Source: Acetobacteraceae bacterium
Lineage (GTDB): Bacteria > Pseudomonadota > Alphaproteobacteria > Acetobacterales > Acetobacteraceae
Direction of reading: 5' to 3'
Length of the DNA stretch: 19,471 nt
Assembly (NCBI GenBank): GCA_947476855.1
Contig: CANJSR010000030.1
Span: 1-19,471 of the forward strand
A program made the position numbers and the translations under genes. Position 1 is the first letter of the stretch. Each line of letters opens with the position of its first letter. The notes beneath the pieces are model-generated. The model had not been told where the DNA came from. It ran no database searches and worked only from the letters and a program-made list of their open reading frames with translations. Shown one piece after another: positions 1-8,342 of the stretch.

Positions 1-256
1 CCGAACTTACACCGTCAGCCGTTGACGTCTTTCCACCACAGATTACCACCGCAGCCGCATGATCCGAGGCCACCTCAAACCAACGACAAATTCCACCACG
101 TTGACGGACGTGATCCTGGACCAGATCGGAAAACAGACAAACGTCCCACTGATCAACGCAACGAGACGATAGGGAGACACACCGCCCCACCGCTCTTCCC
201 CACCCATGACAGGCATGCGAACGTCCCCAGCATAAATCCGTAAGGGGAGCCAAGAC
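1..256. other. Left-edge intergenic region upstream of the ThDP enzyme
   Basis: No gene is supported here. The short frames on both strands lack a ribosome binding site or recognisable motifs. The 9-mer ttccaccac occurs at 31-39 and 91-99, and gttgacg at 21-27 and 100-106; these are weak short repeats that could be chance. A strong Shine-Dalgarno, AAGGGGAG at 242-249, sits seven bases before the ATG at 257 and fixes that start. TTGACG at 22-27 and 101-106 resembles a -35 box, but neither has a convincing -10 at the usual spacing, so no promoter is called. The region probably contains the promoter of the 257 gene. Confidence 0.5.
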
Positions 257-1876
257 ATGCCGCGCATGACCGGTGGGGAAGCAATCGTTGACGGCCTGAT
301 CCGACACGGGATCGACACGGTATTCGGGCTGCCGGGCGTCCAGCTCTACGGGCTGTTCGACGCCTTCGCCCGGAACGCCAACCGGCTCCGCCTGATCAAC
401 GCGCGGCACGAGCAAACCACCGCCTACATGGCGCTCGGCTATGCCTGTGCGACCGGGAAGCCCGCCGCCTATGCCGTGGTGCCCGGGCCGGGGGTGCTGA
501 ATACGACCGCGGCGCTGGCCACCGCCTGGGGGGTGAATGCTCCGGTCCTGTGCATCACCGGGCAGGTGCCCAGCACGATGATTGGGCGGCTGCGCGGCCA
601 GTTGCATGAGCTGCCTGACCAGCTCGCGACCCTGCGGACGCTGCTGAAGTACGCCGACCGGATCGAGGACCCGACCGAGGCCCCCACCAAGGTCGCCCGC
701 GCGTTTCAGGAGATGATGTCGGGCCGCCATGGCCCCGTGTCCCTGGAAATGGCGCTGGATCAGTTGCCGGCGACGGCCGAGGTCACGCCGCAGGATCCGC
801 TGCCCTTACATCCGAACCCGGTGCCCGATCCCGAGAAGATCGCCCGCCTGGCCAAGATGATGAATGAGGCACGGGCCCCGATGATCTGGGTCGGCGGCGG
901 GGCGCAGGATGCCTCGGCCGAGATCCTGGCCCTGGCGGAGAAGACCGGGGCGCCGGTCGTGTCGTTCCGCGGTGGGCGGGGGATCATGGATGACCGCCAT
1001 CCGCTGGGGCTGACGATCCCGGCCGGGTATCTGCTGTGGCCCGAGACCGATCTGCTGGTCGCGTTCGGCACAAGACTGGACGTGCCGACCGCGCGGTGGG
1101 GGGAGATGCCGGCGGGGGTCACGATCGCCCGGATCGACATCGACGCCGCCGAACGGCGCCGCTTGCAGGTCGACCTGGGGATCACGGCCGACAGCGCGGA
1201 TGCCGCCCGGGCGCTGACCGAGCAGGTGCTGGCCCGCCAAGACGCCGCGAGGGCGGCTCGGATCGCCAAGGCCAAGGCGGATACGGCGGTCTCGATCCAG
1301 TCGGTGCAGCCTCAGATGTCCTATATCGAGGCCATCCGCGATGCCCTGCCCGAGGACGGTATCCTGTGCGATGAAATGACCCAAGTCGGGTATGTGTCCT
1401 GGTTCGGGTTCCCGTTCCACCAGCCGAGGACGCTGGTGACCTCGGGCTTCTCCGGCACGCTGGGGGCGGGGTTCCCGACGGCCTTGGGGGTCAAGGTGGC
1501 GTGGCCGGATCGGGCCGTGGTCGCGGTGTCCGGGGATGGCGGGTTCCTGTTCGGCGGGTCGGACCTGGCCACGGCGGTCAAGCACGGGATCAATCTTGTG
1601 ACGGTCGTGTTCAACAACTCGGCGTACGGGAACGTGATGCGGGACCAGAAGCGGATGTTCGATGGGCGGGATTCGGGGTCGGCGCTGACCAACCCTGACT
1701 TCCAGACCTATGCCAAGGCGTTCGGCGTGCGGTCCTGGCGGGTGACGGATGCCGGCGGGCTGAAGACCGCGGTCACCGAGGCCCTGGCCGCCAATGCCCC
1801 CTGCCTGATCGAGGTCATGACCGACATCAGCAAGGAAACCGCCCCCTGGGCCTTCATCGCCCCCGCCCGGGGGTAG
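257..1876 (+). CDS. Thiamine diphosphate-dependent enzyme, acetolactate synthase-like
   Basis: A 539-residue protein with the three-domain architecture of the acetolactate synthase/pyruvate oxidase family: an N-terminal pyrimidine-binding domain, a central domain and a C-terminal ThDP-binding domain. The catalytic glutamate that activates the cofactor is E52 in NARHEQTTAYMALGYA. The diphosphate/Mg motif starts with GDGG at 426-429 and closes with NN at 453-454, the normal GDG-X(24-27)-NN spacing. Known relatives decarboxylate 2-oxo acids or carry out carboligation in the cytoplasm. No regulatory-subunit gene (ilvH-type) lies beside it, and the acetolactate-synthase substrate segment is not clearly conserved (HELPDQ around residue 120), so biosynthetic IlvB is unlikely. 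The exact reaction cannot be named. The start is supported by AAGGGGAG seven bases upstream. It appears monocistronic and converges on recF. Confidence 0.85.
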   Translation: MPRMTGGEAIVDGLIRHGIDTVFGLPGVQLYGLFDAFARNANRLRLINARHEQTTAYMALGYACATGKPAAYAVVPGPGVLNTTAALATAWGVNAPVLCITGQVPSTMIGRLRGQLHELPDQLATLRTLLKYADRIEDPTEAPTKVARAFQEMMSGRHGPVSLEMALDQLPATAEVTPQDPLPLHPNPVPDPEKIARLAKMMNEARAPMIWVGGGAQDASAEILALAEKTGAPVVSFRGGRGIMDDRHPLGLTIPAGYLLWPETDLLVAFGTRLDVPTARWGEMPAGVTIARIDIDAAERRRLQVDLGITADSADAARALTEQVLARQDAARAARIAKAKADTAVSIQSVQPQMSYIEAIRDALPEDGILCDEMTQVGYVSWFGFPFHQPRTLVTSGFSGTLGAGFPTALGVKVAWPDRAVVAVSGDGGFLFGGSDLATAVKHGINLVTVVFNNSAYGNVMRDQKRMFDGRDSGSALTNPDFQTYAKAFGVRSWRVTDAGGLKTAVTEALAANAPCLIEVMTDISKETAPWAFIAPARG

Positions 1877-1889
1877 ACCGACCCCGCCC

Positions 1890-1982
1890 CGTCGTCCCTC
1901 GCGGGAGAGGGCCGGAATGAGGGGGTTTCCCACCGCCCGAAGTCCCACGCCCCCTCTCCCCTTGTGGGAGAGGGGGCGAGGT
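1890..1982. repeat. REP-like intergenic repeat with 13-bp hairpin, possible bidirectional terminator
   Basis: The 126-base gap between two convergent genes is largely filled by low-complexity GC-rich sequence. A perfect 13-bp inverted repeat pairs 1948-1960 with 1966-1978 around a 5-base loop (CTTGT). A second, related segment around 1896-1912 (CCTCGCGGGAGAGGGCC) carries the same GAGAGGG core. This pattern resembles dispersed intergenic palindromes common in GC-rich proteobacteria, from general knowledge. With only one copy set in the window, its repetitive nature cannot be shown here. There is no T-tract, so intrinsic termination is plausible but unproven. Confidence 0.55.
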
Positions 1983-2002
1983 TGAACCGCCATCGGGTCT
2001 GA

Positions 2003-3130
2003 TCACCCGCCCCCGGCCACGCGGACGGTCCCCCCACCCACGACCAACACCTCCGCCCTCCCGGCCAGAGGCGCGAAGGTCTCGGCATCCGTCCCGGTCA
2101 GGAACGTCTGGGCGGGCATATCGGCCAAGGCCTCGAACAGGGCCGCCCGCCGCTCCGGGTCCAGATGCACGGCCGGTTCGTCCAGCAGCAGCAGGGGCGC
2201 GAACCCCCGCGCCTCGGTCACCCGGGCCGCATGCGCCAGGATCAGCCCCACCAGCAGAGCCTTCTGCTGCCCGGTGGAGGACAGCCCCGCCGGCGTCCCC
2301 ATCACCGCATCGGTCAGCGCCATGTCGCAGCGATGGGCCCCGACGGCAGTGGTCCCGGCCCGGGCGTCCCTCGGCCGGTTGGCTTCCAGTTCCGCCCGCA
2401 GCCAGTCCTCCACGGCCAGGGCCGGCCGGTCGGCCAGCCGCGCCGCGATCGGGCAGAGCAGATCGATCCGTGCGGCGGGGAAGGCGCCGGAGACCCCACC
2501 GGCCAAGGCCACGTTCAACCGGTTCACCATCCCCAGCCGGGATGCCGTGGCCGCGACCGCGTGGCGGGCCATCGAGTCCTCCAGCCCCGCCAGCCAGGCC
2601 CGGTCGCCCCGCCCCTCGGCCAGCAGGCGGTTCCGCCCCTGCATGGCGGTATCATGGGCCGCGATCTCCCGCGCATGGGCCGGTTCCAGCGCCCAGACCA
2701 GCCGGTCGAGGAACCGCCGCCGGCCCGACAACCCCTCCTGGAACAGCCGGTCCATCTGGGGTGTCAGCCAGACCATGGCGGCGCGGGCGGAGATCTCGGC
2801 CTGGTTGCGCGGGGTCTGGCCATCCAAGCGGAACACCCGCCGGTCCGACGCGCCCTCGGGCGGGGAGCCCGTGCCGATATCAGTCTCCCCCGCCAGGGTG
2901 GCGAACCGGCCGGCCACCGCCCATGCGCCGGACCCGCCGCGCCGGGGCAGGTCGGCGGTCTTCGCCCCACGCAGACCGCGCCCGGGCACCAGCAGGGAAA
3001 TGGCCTCCAGCAGGTTGGTCTTCCCGCTGCCGTTCGGGCCGTGCAGCACCGCGATCCGCCCCGCCGGCCGCCACGTGAGCGCGGCGTAGCCACGGAAATC
3101 GGTCAGGACCAAGCGTTGGAGGCGGAGCAC
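2003..3130 (-). CDS. recF: DNA replication and repair protein RecF
   Basis: A 375-residue SMC-like ATPase of normal RecF length. RecF binds single/double-strand junctions at gaps and, with RecO and RecR, loads RecA during gap repair and replication restart. The N-terminus LRLQRLVLTDFRGY is the typical RecF opening. Walker A is GPNGSGKT at 31-38, the ABC-type signature is SSTGQQK at 284-290, and Walker B with catalytic glutamate is LLLLDEP at 313-319 (D317, E318), followed by the H-loop region. The start codon is GTG, with no clear Shine-Dalgarno, so translation may depend on the upstream MFS gene 39 bases away on the same strand. In many bacteria recF sits in a dnaA-dnaN-recF-gyrB cluster; here it is separated from dnaN, and none of those genes is in the window. 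Confidence 0.93.
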   Translation of the reverse strand: MLRLQRLVLTDFRGYAALTWRPAGRIAVLHGPNGSGKTNLLEAISLLVPGRGLRGAKTADLPRRGGSGAWAVAGRFATLAGETDIGTGSPPEGASDRRVFRLDGQTPRNQAEISARAAMVWLTPQMDRLFQEGLSGRRRFLDRLVWALEPAHAREIAAHDTAMQGRNRLLAEGRGDRAWLAGLEDSMARHAVAATASRLGMVNRLNVALAGGVSGAFPAARIDLLCPIAARLADRPALAVEDWLRAELEANRPRDARAGTTAVGAHRCDMALTDAVMGTPAGLSSTGQQKALLVGLILAHAARVTEARGFAPLLLLDEPAVHLDPERRAALFEALADMPAQTFLTGTDAETFAPLAGRAEVLVVGGGTVRVAGGG

Positions 3131-3169
3131 GCGGGGAAGATGGCAGCACGAACCCGGAACGGGAAGGCC

Positions 3170-4294
3170 TCAGCGCGCCAGCCAGAGCGCGGCCAGCACG
3201 GCGGCCAGCGAAAAGCCGAACCCGGTCGCGAAGACAGCCAGATGGCTTTCCCCCGTCGCGGCGAACAGCCACGCCAGCCCGAAGGCCACGACCGTCTGGA
3301 CGACCCCGAACGCGGCCGTTGCCCGGACCCAGACCTGGACGGCATGGGCGGGCGCCAACTCCCGCGCCACGCTCAGAGTGATCGTGCTGACCCCGACCGC
3401 GGCGAACCCCGCGGCGGCGGCGGCCGGCCAGATCAGCCACCCGGCCGACGGCAGCGCCAGCGCGAGGGCCAGGACCTGACAGGTCAGCCAGAGCACCAGC
3501 GTCGGGCGCCCTCCGATCCGGTCGATGACCCGCCCGCTGATCAGGCCGCCCAGGACGCCGACGACGCCGAAGACCAGCCAGGCCAGCGCGCCGGCCGTCA
3601 CGCCCATCCCGCGACCCCGCGCGGCGAGGTCAGCCAGATAGACCATCGGCGGCACCATCCCCGCGCTGTGCAGCCCATAGGTCGCGACCAGCAGGGACGC
3701 CCCGCCGCCGCCTCCGCCAGGCGGGGGCCGGCCCAGCGGCATGCTGGGCCAGGCCTGGCGGGCGAACAGCCACAGCAGCAGAACGGTACCCGACAGGGTC
3801 AGCCAGGTCGCCGAGACCCCGAACGGCACCACGGCGGGCACAAGCACCGCGCCCGCCGCAATGCCCGCGCCGACACCGGCCAGCACCAGCCCTCCGGCCG
3901 CGCCCCGCAGATGGATCGGCACGCTGGCCTGGCTGGCCGGTCCGGCGAGCGCCATGACCAGGCCGCCGCCGACGCCCGCGATGGTGCGACAGCCCATCAG
4001 CCACCAGAACCCGCCATTCCAGGCGCAGGCCGCCAGGGACACGGCGATCAGCGCCATGCCGGCGTCCAATGTGCCGCCGACCCCGATACGCAGCCCGGTC
4101 GGGCGCCCGCCCAGCGTGCCGAGCAGGTAGCCGAGCAAGGCCGCTCCACCCAGGGCGCCGGCCTGCCCGCCATCGACCCACCCGGCGGCGACCATGGCGG
4201 GGAACAGCGGAACATAGGCAAACCGCGCCAGCCCGTTGCCCGAGCAGGTGGCCGCCGAACCGGACAGGGCCGGCCGCAGAAGGCGGAGGTTCAT
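3170..4294 (-). CDS. MFS transporter, YbfB/YjiJ family
   Basis: A 374-residue, strongly hydrophobic protein with about twelve predicted membrane spans by eye, at the inner membrane. The N-terminal segment GNGLARFAYVPLFPAMVAAG is characteristic of the YbfB/YjiJ branch of the major facilitator superfamily (MFS_4-like), where the first helix carries GxxRFAYxPLxP. A second-helix loop GTLGGRPTGLRIG corresponds to the MFS signature loop between helices 2 and 3. Substrates of this branch are generally unassigned, so none is proposed. The gene lies 39 bases upstream of recF on the same strand and is probably cotranscribed with it. It diverges from the DUF2126 protein across a 199-base region. Upstream of the ATG the sequence shows no strong ribosome binding site, which leaves the start slightly uncertain. 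Confidence 0.85.
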   Translation of the reverse strand: MNLRLLRPALSGSAATCSGNGLARFAYVPLFPAMVAAGWVDGGQAGALGGAALLGYLLGTLGGRPTGLRIGVGGTLDAGMALIAVSLAACAWNGGFWWLMGCRTIAGVGGGLVMALAGPASQASVPIHLRGAAGGLVLAGVGAGIAAGAVLVPAVVPFGVSATWLTLSGTVLLLWLFARQAWPSMPLGRPPPGGGGGGASLLVATYGLHSAGMVPPMVYLADLAARGRGMGVTAGALAWLVFGVVGVLGGLISGRVIDRIGGRPTLVLWLTCQVLALALALPSAGWLIWPAAAAAGFAAVGVSTITLSVARELAPAHAVQVWVRATAAFGVVQTVVAFGLAWLFAATGESHLAVFATGFGFSLAAVLAALWLAR

Positions 4295-4450
4295 GGAAAG
4301 CGGGACGACATCACGATGGGCGGCAGGATTTCACGAAACGGACGGGATGGCGACCCGCCTTCAGAAGGCCCAAACGCCTAGATCGCCACGCGACCGACAA
4401 CGGTGTGTTGCGTTCGGCACGCCATACGGCGATGCTCCTTGCAATTGTCC

Positions 4451-4467
4451 ATGTTGCAGTGCAACAT
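4451..4467. promoter_or_regulatory. Perfect 17-base palindrome, candidate operator
   Basis: ATGTTGCAGTGCAACAT is a perfect inverted repeat with 8-bp arms (4451-4458 and 4460-4467) around a single central base. It lies in the divergent promoter region, 26 bases before the ATG at 4494. It overlaps a possible -10 element, CATAAT at 4465-4470, and a possible -35 element, TTGCAA at 4439-4444, lies just upstream, although the spacing of 20 is long. The location and symmetry are what a repressor site would show. The TTGCA/TGCAA half-sites are reminiscent of TGC-rich operators reported for PhaR-type regulators in alphaproteobacteria; that link is a guess from memory. Confidence 0.5.
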
Positions 4468-4493
4468 AATCCGCAAAACCTTGTGAGCCCTGG

Positions 4494-7400
4494 ATGCCGC
4501 TGCACGTCGCGCTAACGCACCGCACCTCCTACCACTATGACCGCCTGGTCGCGCTGGGCCCGCAAACGATCCGGCTGCGCCCTGCCCCACAGGCCCGCAC
4601 CGCGATCCTGTCCTACGCGCTGAAGGTTGAGCCGGAACCGCATTTCATCAACTGGCAGCAGGACCCGCAGGGCAATCACCTCGCCCGCGTCGTGTTCCCG
4701 GACAAGGTGGACCGGTTCGAGGTGACGGTGGACCTCGTGGCCGACATGGTCACGATCAATCCGTTCGACTTCTTCCTCGAGCCGGAGGCGGAGACCTTCC
4801 CGTTCGGCTACGACCATATCCTGGACCAGGAACTGGCCCCGTTCCGCAAGGCCGAACCCGCCGGCCCGCTGCTAACCAAGCTGCTGGCCGGGATCGACCG
4901 GTCCGAACAGCGCACCGTCGACATGCTGGTCGCGCTGAACACCCTGGTGCAGGGCCGGGTCGACTACATCGTCCGCATGGAACCCGGTGTCCTGACGCCC
5001 GAGGAAACGCTGGCCCTCGGCAAGGGATCATGCCGTGACTCCGCCTGGCTGCTTGTGCAGGTCCTGCGGTACCTCGGCCTCGCCGCCCGGTTCGTGTCCG
5101 GCTACCTGATCCAGCTCGCCCCCGACGTGAAGCCACTGGAAGGCCCACCCGGCCCCGAGTCCGATTTCACCGACCTGCACGCCTGGGCCGAGGTCTATCT
5201 GCCCGGCGCCGGCTGGGTCGGCCTCGACGCGACATCCGGCCTCTTGTGCGGGGAGGGCCACATCCCCCTCGCTGCCAGCCCCGACCCGATCTCGGCCGCG
5301 CCGATCACCGGCGTGGTGGAAAAGGCCGAGGTCGAGTTCGGCTTCGAAATGTCCGTGCGCCGCATCCGCGAAACCCCGCGCACGACCAAGCCCTATACCG
5401 ACAAGCAATGGCAGGCGATCCTCGCCCGCGGCGCCGAGGTGGATCGCGCCCTCGCCGCCGGCGACGTCCGCCTGACGATGGGCGGCGAACCGACCTTCAT
5501 CTCCGCCACCGATCTCGACGCCCCCGAATGGAACACCGATGCGCTCGGCCCCACCAAGCGCGCCTATGCCGGAAGGCTAGTCCGCCGCCTCATGAGCCGG
5601 TGGGCCCCCGGCGCGGCGTTGCAGCACGCCATGGGCAAGCAGTATCCGGGGGAGCAGCTGCCCCGCTGGGCCCTGTATTGCCATTGGCGCGCCGATGGCG
5701 AACCGGTCTGGAACGATACCGCCCTGCTCGCCGGGGATGACGATACCGACAACGCGACCGCGACCGAGGCCGCCGCCTTTGCCCGCGGCCTCGCCGAACG
5801 GCTACAGGTCGATCCTGGCCTGGTGATCCAGGCTTACGAAGACATCCACTACTATCTCTGGCGGGAACACCGCCTGCCGGCCAACGTCCTGACCGAGGAC
5901 GCAAAGCTGCGCGATCCGTTGGAACGCGCCCGCCTCGCCCGGGTGTTCAACCAGGGCCTGTCAAGCCCCGTCGGCTCCGTCCTGCCCATCCGCCGCGTGA
6001 TGCAGGATGGCACCCGCCGCTGGCAGTCCGGCCGCTGGTTCTTCCGAGCGGGCGAGCTGTTCCTGGTCCCCGGCGACAGCCCCGTCGGCCTGCGCCTGCC
6101 GCTGGAAAGCCTGCCCTGGGCCGACCCCGCACAGGTTGAAGCCGAGACCGAGGCCGATCCCTTCGCCTCCCGCCCGGCGCTGCCGACCCATCAGGCCATC
6201 CGCACGCTCGCGCCCCTGCCGGAAACCTCAGGGATCGAGGGGTTACGGCCCATCCCGCAGGCACTCCCGGAGGTCGGCGAGGGGGAACCCGGCGTCGTCC
6301 GCACAGCCCTGACCGTCGAATCCCGCAACGGCCTGATCCATGTCTTCTACCCCCCGCTGTTCGCGGCGGAAGACTGGCTAGCCATGACCGCTGCGGTGGA
6401 GGCGACCGCCGCCGAAATGGGCCGCAAGGTCATCCTGGAAGGCTATCTGCCGCCCGAAGACGACCGGCTGCTGCACTTCTCGGTCACCCCCGACCCGGGC
6501 GTGATTGAGGTCAACATCCACCCCGCCACTGGCTGGGCCGAACAGATCGAGATGACCGAGGCGCTGTACGAAGACGCGCGCCAGGTCGGGCTGGCGACCG
6601 AGAAGTTCAACCTCGACGGCCGCCATGTCGGCACCGGGGGCGGCAACCACGTCGTCATGGGCGCCGCAAAGGCCGAGGATTCACCGTTCTTGCGCCGTCC
6701 CGATCTGCTGAAATCGCTGCTGGGATTCTGGCACAACCACCCCAGCCTTTCGTTTGCCTTCTCCGGCCAGTTCATCGGCCCGACCAGCCAGCATCCCCGC
6801 GTGGACGAAGCGCGGCAGGACAGCCTGGCGGAGCTGGAAATCGCCTTCTCCCAGATCAAGGCGAAGCAGCCCGTTGCCCCCTGGATCACCGACCGCCTGT
6901 TCCGCAACATCCTCGCGGACATGACCGGGAACACCCACCGGACCGAGTTCTGCATCGACAAGATGTATGCACCGGAAACCTCCTCCGGGCGGCGTGGGCT
7001 GGTGGAGTTCCGGGCGCTCGAAATGCCTCCGCACGCCCGCATGTCGGCCGCCCAGATGCTGCTGATGCGTTCGGCTGTCGCCGCCTTCTGGGAACGACCT
7101 TACGAACGGCAACTGATCCATTGGGGCCCCCGCGTCCACGACGATTTCCTGCTGCCGCATTACGTGGAGCAGGACTTCCGCTCTGTCCTCGAGGAACTGG
7201 GGAACCTGGGCTTTCCGCTCGATCCCGAGTGGTTCGCCCCGCACATGGCCTTCCGCTTCCCGCAGATCGGAGAGATCGCACTGCGCGGCATGGGCGTGGA
7301 ACTACGGAACGCGCTGGAACCCTGGCATGTCCTGGGGGAAGAACCGGCAGGCGGCAGCACCGTGCGCTATGTCGACAGCTCGGTCGAACGGGTGCAGGCA

Positions 7401-7799
7401 CGGGTGTCGGGCTGGGTCGAGGAACGGTATCTGCTGGCCTGCAACGGCGTCGCCGTCCCGCTGGACGCGACCGACCGGGAAGGGGAGTTCGTGGGCGGCG
7501 TTCGCTTCAAGGCCTGGAACCCCCCAAGCTCCCTGCATCCGACCATCCAGCCGCACGTGCCCTTGGTGTTCGACGTCTATGACCAGTGGTCGGGGCGCAG
7601 CCTGGGCGGCATGACCTACCACGTCGCGCATCCCGGGGGCCTTAGCTACGACCGCTTCCCGGTCAATGCGAACGAGGCCGAGGCGCGTCGCCGCACGCGG
7701 TTCTTCCCGATCGGGCACTCGGCCGGACCGATGCCCGAGCCGCTTGTCACCCGCTCGCGGGAGCATCCCCGCACACTGGACCTGCGGCGGGCGCTGTAG
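4494..7799 (+). CDS. Transglutaminase-like / DUF2126 giant protein
   Basis: A 1101-residue protein with a known architecture: a bacterial transglutaminase-like N-terminal region (MPLHVALTHRTSYHYDR, residues 1 to about 90), a papain-fold transglutaminase core, and a long C-terminal DUF2126 region. The core has a plausible catalytic triad: C180 in GKGSCRDSAWLL, H229 in DLHAWAEVYL and D245 in VGLDATSGLL. The DUF2126 part begins near LTMGGEPTF (about 327) and contains the conserved GTGGGNHVVMG segment (about 713). Family members often occur near alpha-E (DUF403) and circularly permuted ATP-grasp genes, thought to modify peptides, but neither is present here. No signal peptide is seen, so it is probably cytoplasmic. 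The start matches the family opening, although its Shine-Dalgarno is weak. It ends 19 bases from the convergent lipoprotein gene. Confidence 0.9.
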   Translation: MPLHVALTHRTSYHYDRLVALGPQTIRLRPAPQARTAILSYALKVEPEPHFINWQQDPQGNHLARVVFPDKVDRFEVTVDLVADMVTINPFDFFLEPEAETFPFGYDHILDQELAPFRKAEPAGPLLTKLLAGIDRSEQRTVDMLVALNTLVQGRVDYIVRMEPGVLTPEETLALGKGSCRDSAWLLVQVLRYLGLAARFVSGYLIQLAPDVKPLEGPPGPESDFTDLHAWAEVYLPGAGWVGLDATSGLLCGEGHIPLAASPDPISAAPITGVVEKAEVEFGFEMSVRRIRETPRTTKPYTDKQWQAILARGAEVDRALAAGDVRLTMGGEPTFISATDLDAPEWNTDALGPTKRAYAGRLVRRLMSRWAPGAALQHAMGKQYPGEQLPRWALYCHWRADGEPVWNDTALLAGDDDTDNATATEAAAFARGLAERLQVDPGLVIQAYEDIHYYLWREHRLPANVLTEDAKLRDPLERARLARVFNQGLSSPVGSVLPIRRVMQDGTRRWQSGRWFFRAGELFLVPGDSPVGLRLPLESLPWADPAQVEAETEADPFASRPALPTHQAIRTLAPLPETSGIEGLRPIPQALPEVGEGEPGVVRTALTVESRNGLIHVFYPPLFAAEDWLAMTAAVEATAAEMGRKVILEGYLPPEDDRLLHFSVTPDPGVIEVNIHPATGWAEQIEMTEALYEDARQVGLATEKFNLDGRHVGTGGGNHVVMGAAKAEDSPFLRRPDLLKSLLGFWHNHPSLSFAFSGQFIGPTSQHPRVDEARQDSLAELEIAFSQIKAKQPVAPWITDRLFRNILADMTGNTHRTEFCIDKMYAPETSSGRRGLVEFRALEMPPHARMSAAQMLLMRSAVAAFWERPYERQLIHWGPRVHDDFLLPHYVEQDFRSVLEELGNLGFPLDPEWFAPHMAFRFPQIGEIALRGMGVELRNALEPWHVLGEEPAGGSTVRYVDSSVERVQARVSGWVEERYLLACNGVAVPLDATDREGEFVGGVRFKAWNPPSSLHPTIQPHVPLVFDVYDQWSGRSLGGMTYHVAHPGGLSYDRFPVNANEAEARRRTRFFPIGHSAGPMPEPLVTRSREHPRTLDLRRAL

Positions 7800-7808
7800 A
7801 CCGAAGGC

Positions 7809-7829
7809 GGGGCCGGGCCTACCGGTCCC
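7809..7829. terminator. Possible bidirectional hairpin between convergent genes
   Basis: An 8-bp stem with one G-T pair joins 7809-7816 (GGGGCCGG) to 7822-7829 (CCGGTCCC), with a 5-base loop. It overlaps the stop codon region of the lipoprotein gene and lies ten bases beyond the stop of the DUF2126 gene. There is no T-tract, so termination is only suggested by position. Confidence 0.3.
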
Positions 7830-8238
7830 GCAGCATCAGGGTGAAGTGCAGGCCGCAATCGCCGTTCGTGATGTCCCCGTTGATCTTCCTGTCGGCGTAC
7901 TGCCCGATCAGGGAGATCCCCGGCCCCGCGCCCTGCACCGTGCCATCATCCATGATCACCGCGTCGATCTGGACGCCATAGGACCAGCGGTACTGGAACC
8001 GCTTGTCCCAAACCTGCACCGAGACCAGCCCTGGCCGCGGGCAGCTTCGGCTGTTCGCCTGGAACCGCGTGCTGGTGCCCCGATAGAACCCATCCACGAT
8101 ATCCTGGCGGGGCTTGGGCGGCGGGGACGGAGGCGCGGGCGCTCCACAGGCGGACAGGGTCAGCAGCGCAATCGCCGTAACGGCGAGACTTCTGAACAGG
8201 GGCATCGTCACACAGGACGGAAAGGCTCCGCGAGACAT
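7819..8238 (-). CDS. Small lipoprotein of unknown function
   Basis: A 139-residue protein when read from the ATG at 8238, preceded by GGAG five bases upstream. A second ATG at 8205 would give 128 residues. The N-terminus has a charged segment, a hydrophobic run (SLAVTAIALLTLSA) and a lipobox LSAC with the lipidated cysteine at residue 31, so export and anchoring in the envelope are expected. A proline-rich linker (APAPPSPPPKPRQ) follows, then a compact C-terminal domain of about 90 residues rich in beta-prone sequence (FYRGTSTRFQ, SYGVQIDAVIMDDGTVQG, INGDITNGDCGLHF). Two cysteines, in SCPRPG and DCGLHF, could form a disulfide in the periplasm. Similar small proteins seem frequent in acetic-acid-bacteria relatives, but I can name no function. 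It lies downstream of tsaC on the same strand with a 104-base gap. Confidence 0.7.
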   Translation of the reverse strand: MSRGAFPSCVTMPLFRSLAVTAIALLTLSACGAPAPPSPPPKPRQDIVDGFYRGTSTRFQANSRSCPRPGLVSVQVWDKRFQYRWSYGVQIDAVIMDDGTVQGAGPGISLIGQYADRKINGDITNGDCGLHFTLMLRDR

Positions 8239-8296
8239 GCTGCTCCGTGGGGTTCGTGAATCAAGAAGGGCGCGTGGCCTGTCATGCGATTCCGGG

Positions 8297-8314
8297 CCGG
8301 GTTTTGCAACCCGG
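8297..8314 (-). terminator. Hairpin downstream of tsaC
   Basis: A perfect 7-bp stem pairs 8297-8303 (CCGGGTT) with 8308-8314 (AACCCGG), around a 4-base loop. It lies 28 bases beyond the tsaC stop and before the lipoprotein start, and could attenuate or terminate the tsaC transcript. No T-tract follows. Confidence 0.35.
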
Positions 8315-8342
8315 GGCGTCGCCGAACGTCCCCGCGGTCGGG

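Noticed and set aside
21..106. Short repeats ttccaccac and gttgacg as possible iterons
   Set aside because: Only two copies each, in different relative order and orientation context; chance is sufficient.
806..1993. 395-residue minus-strand frame antisense to the ThDP enzyme
   Set aside because: Low-complexity Arg/Pro/Gly/His composition and no ribosome binding site, while the plus strand carries intact ThDP motifs.
2165..4381. 738-residue plus-strand open frame antisense to recF and the MFS gene
   Set aside because: Its translation is low-complexity, rich in Gln, Arg, Pro and Gly, with no family motifs. It is the expected shadow of GC-rich genes, and the opposite strand has full RecF and MFS signatures.
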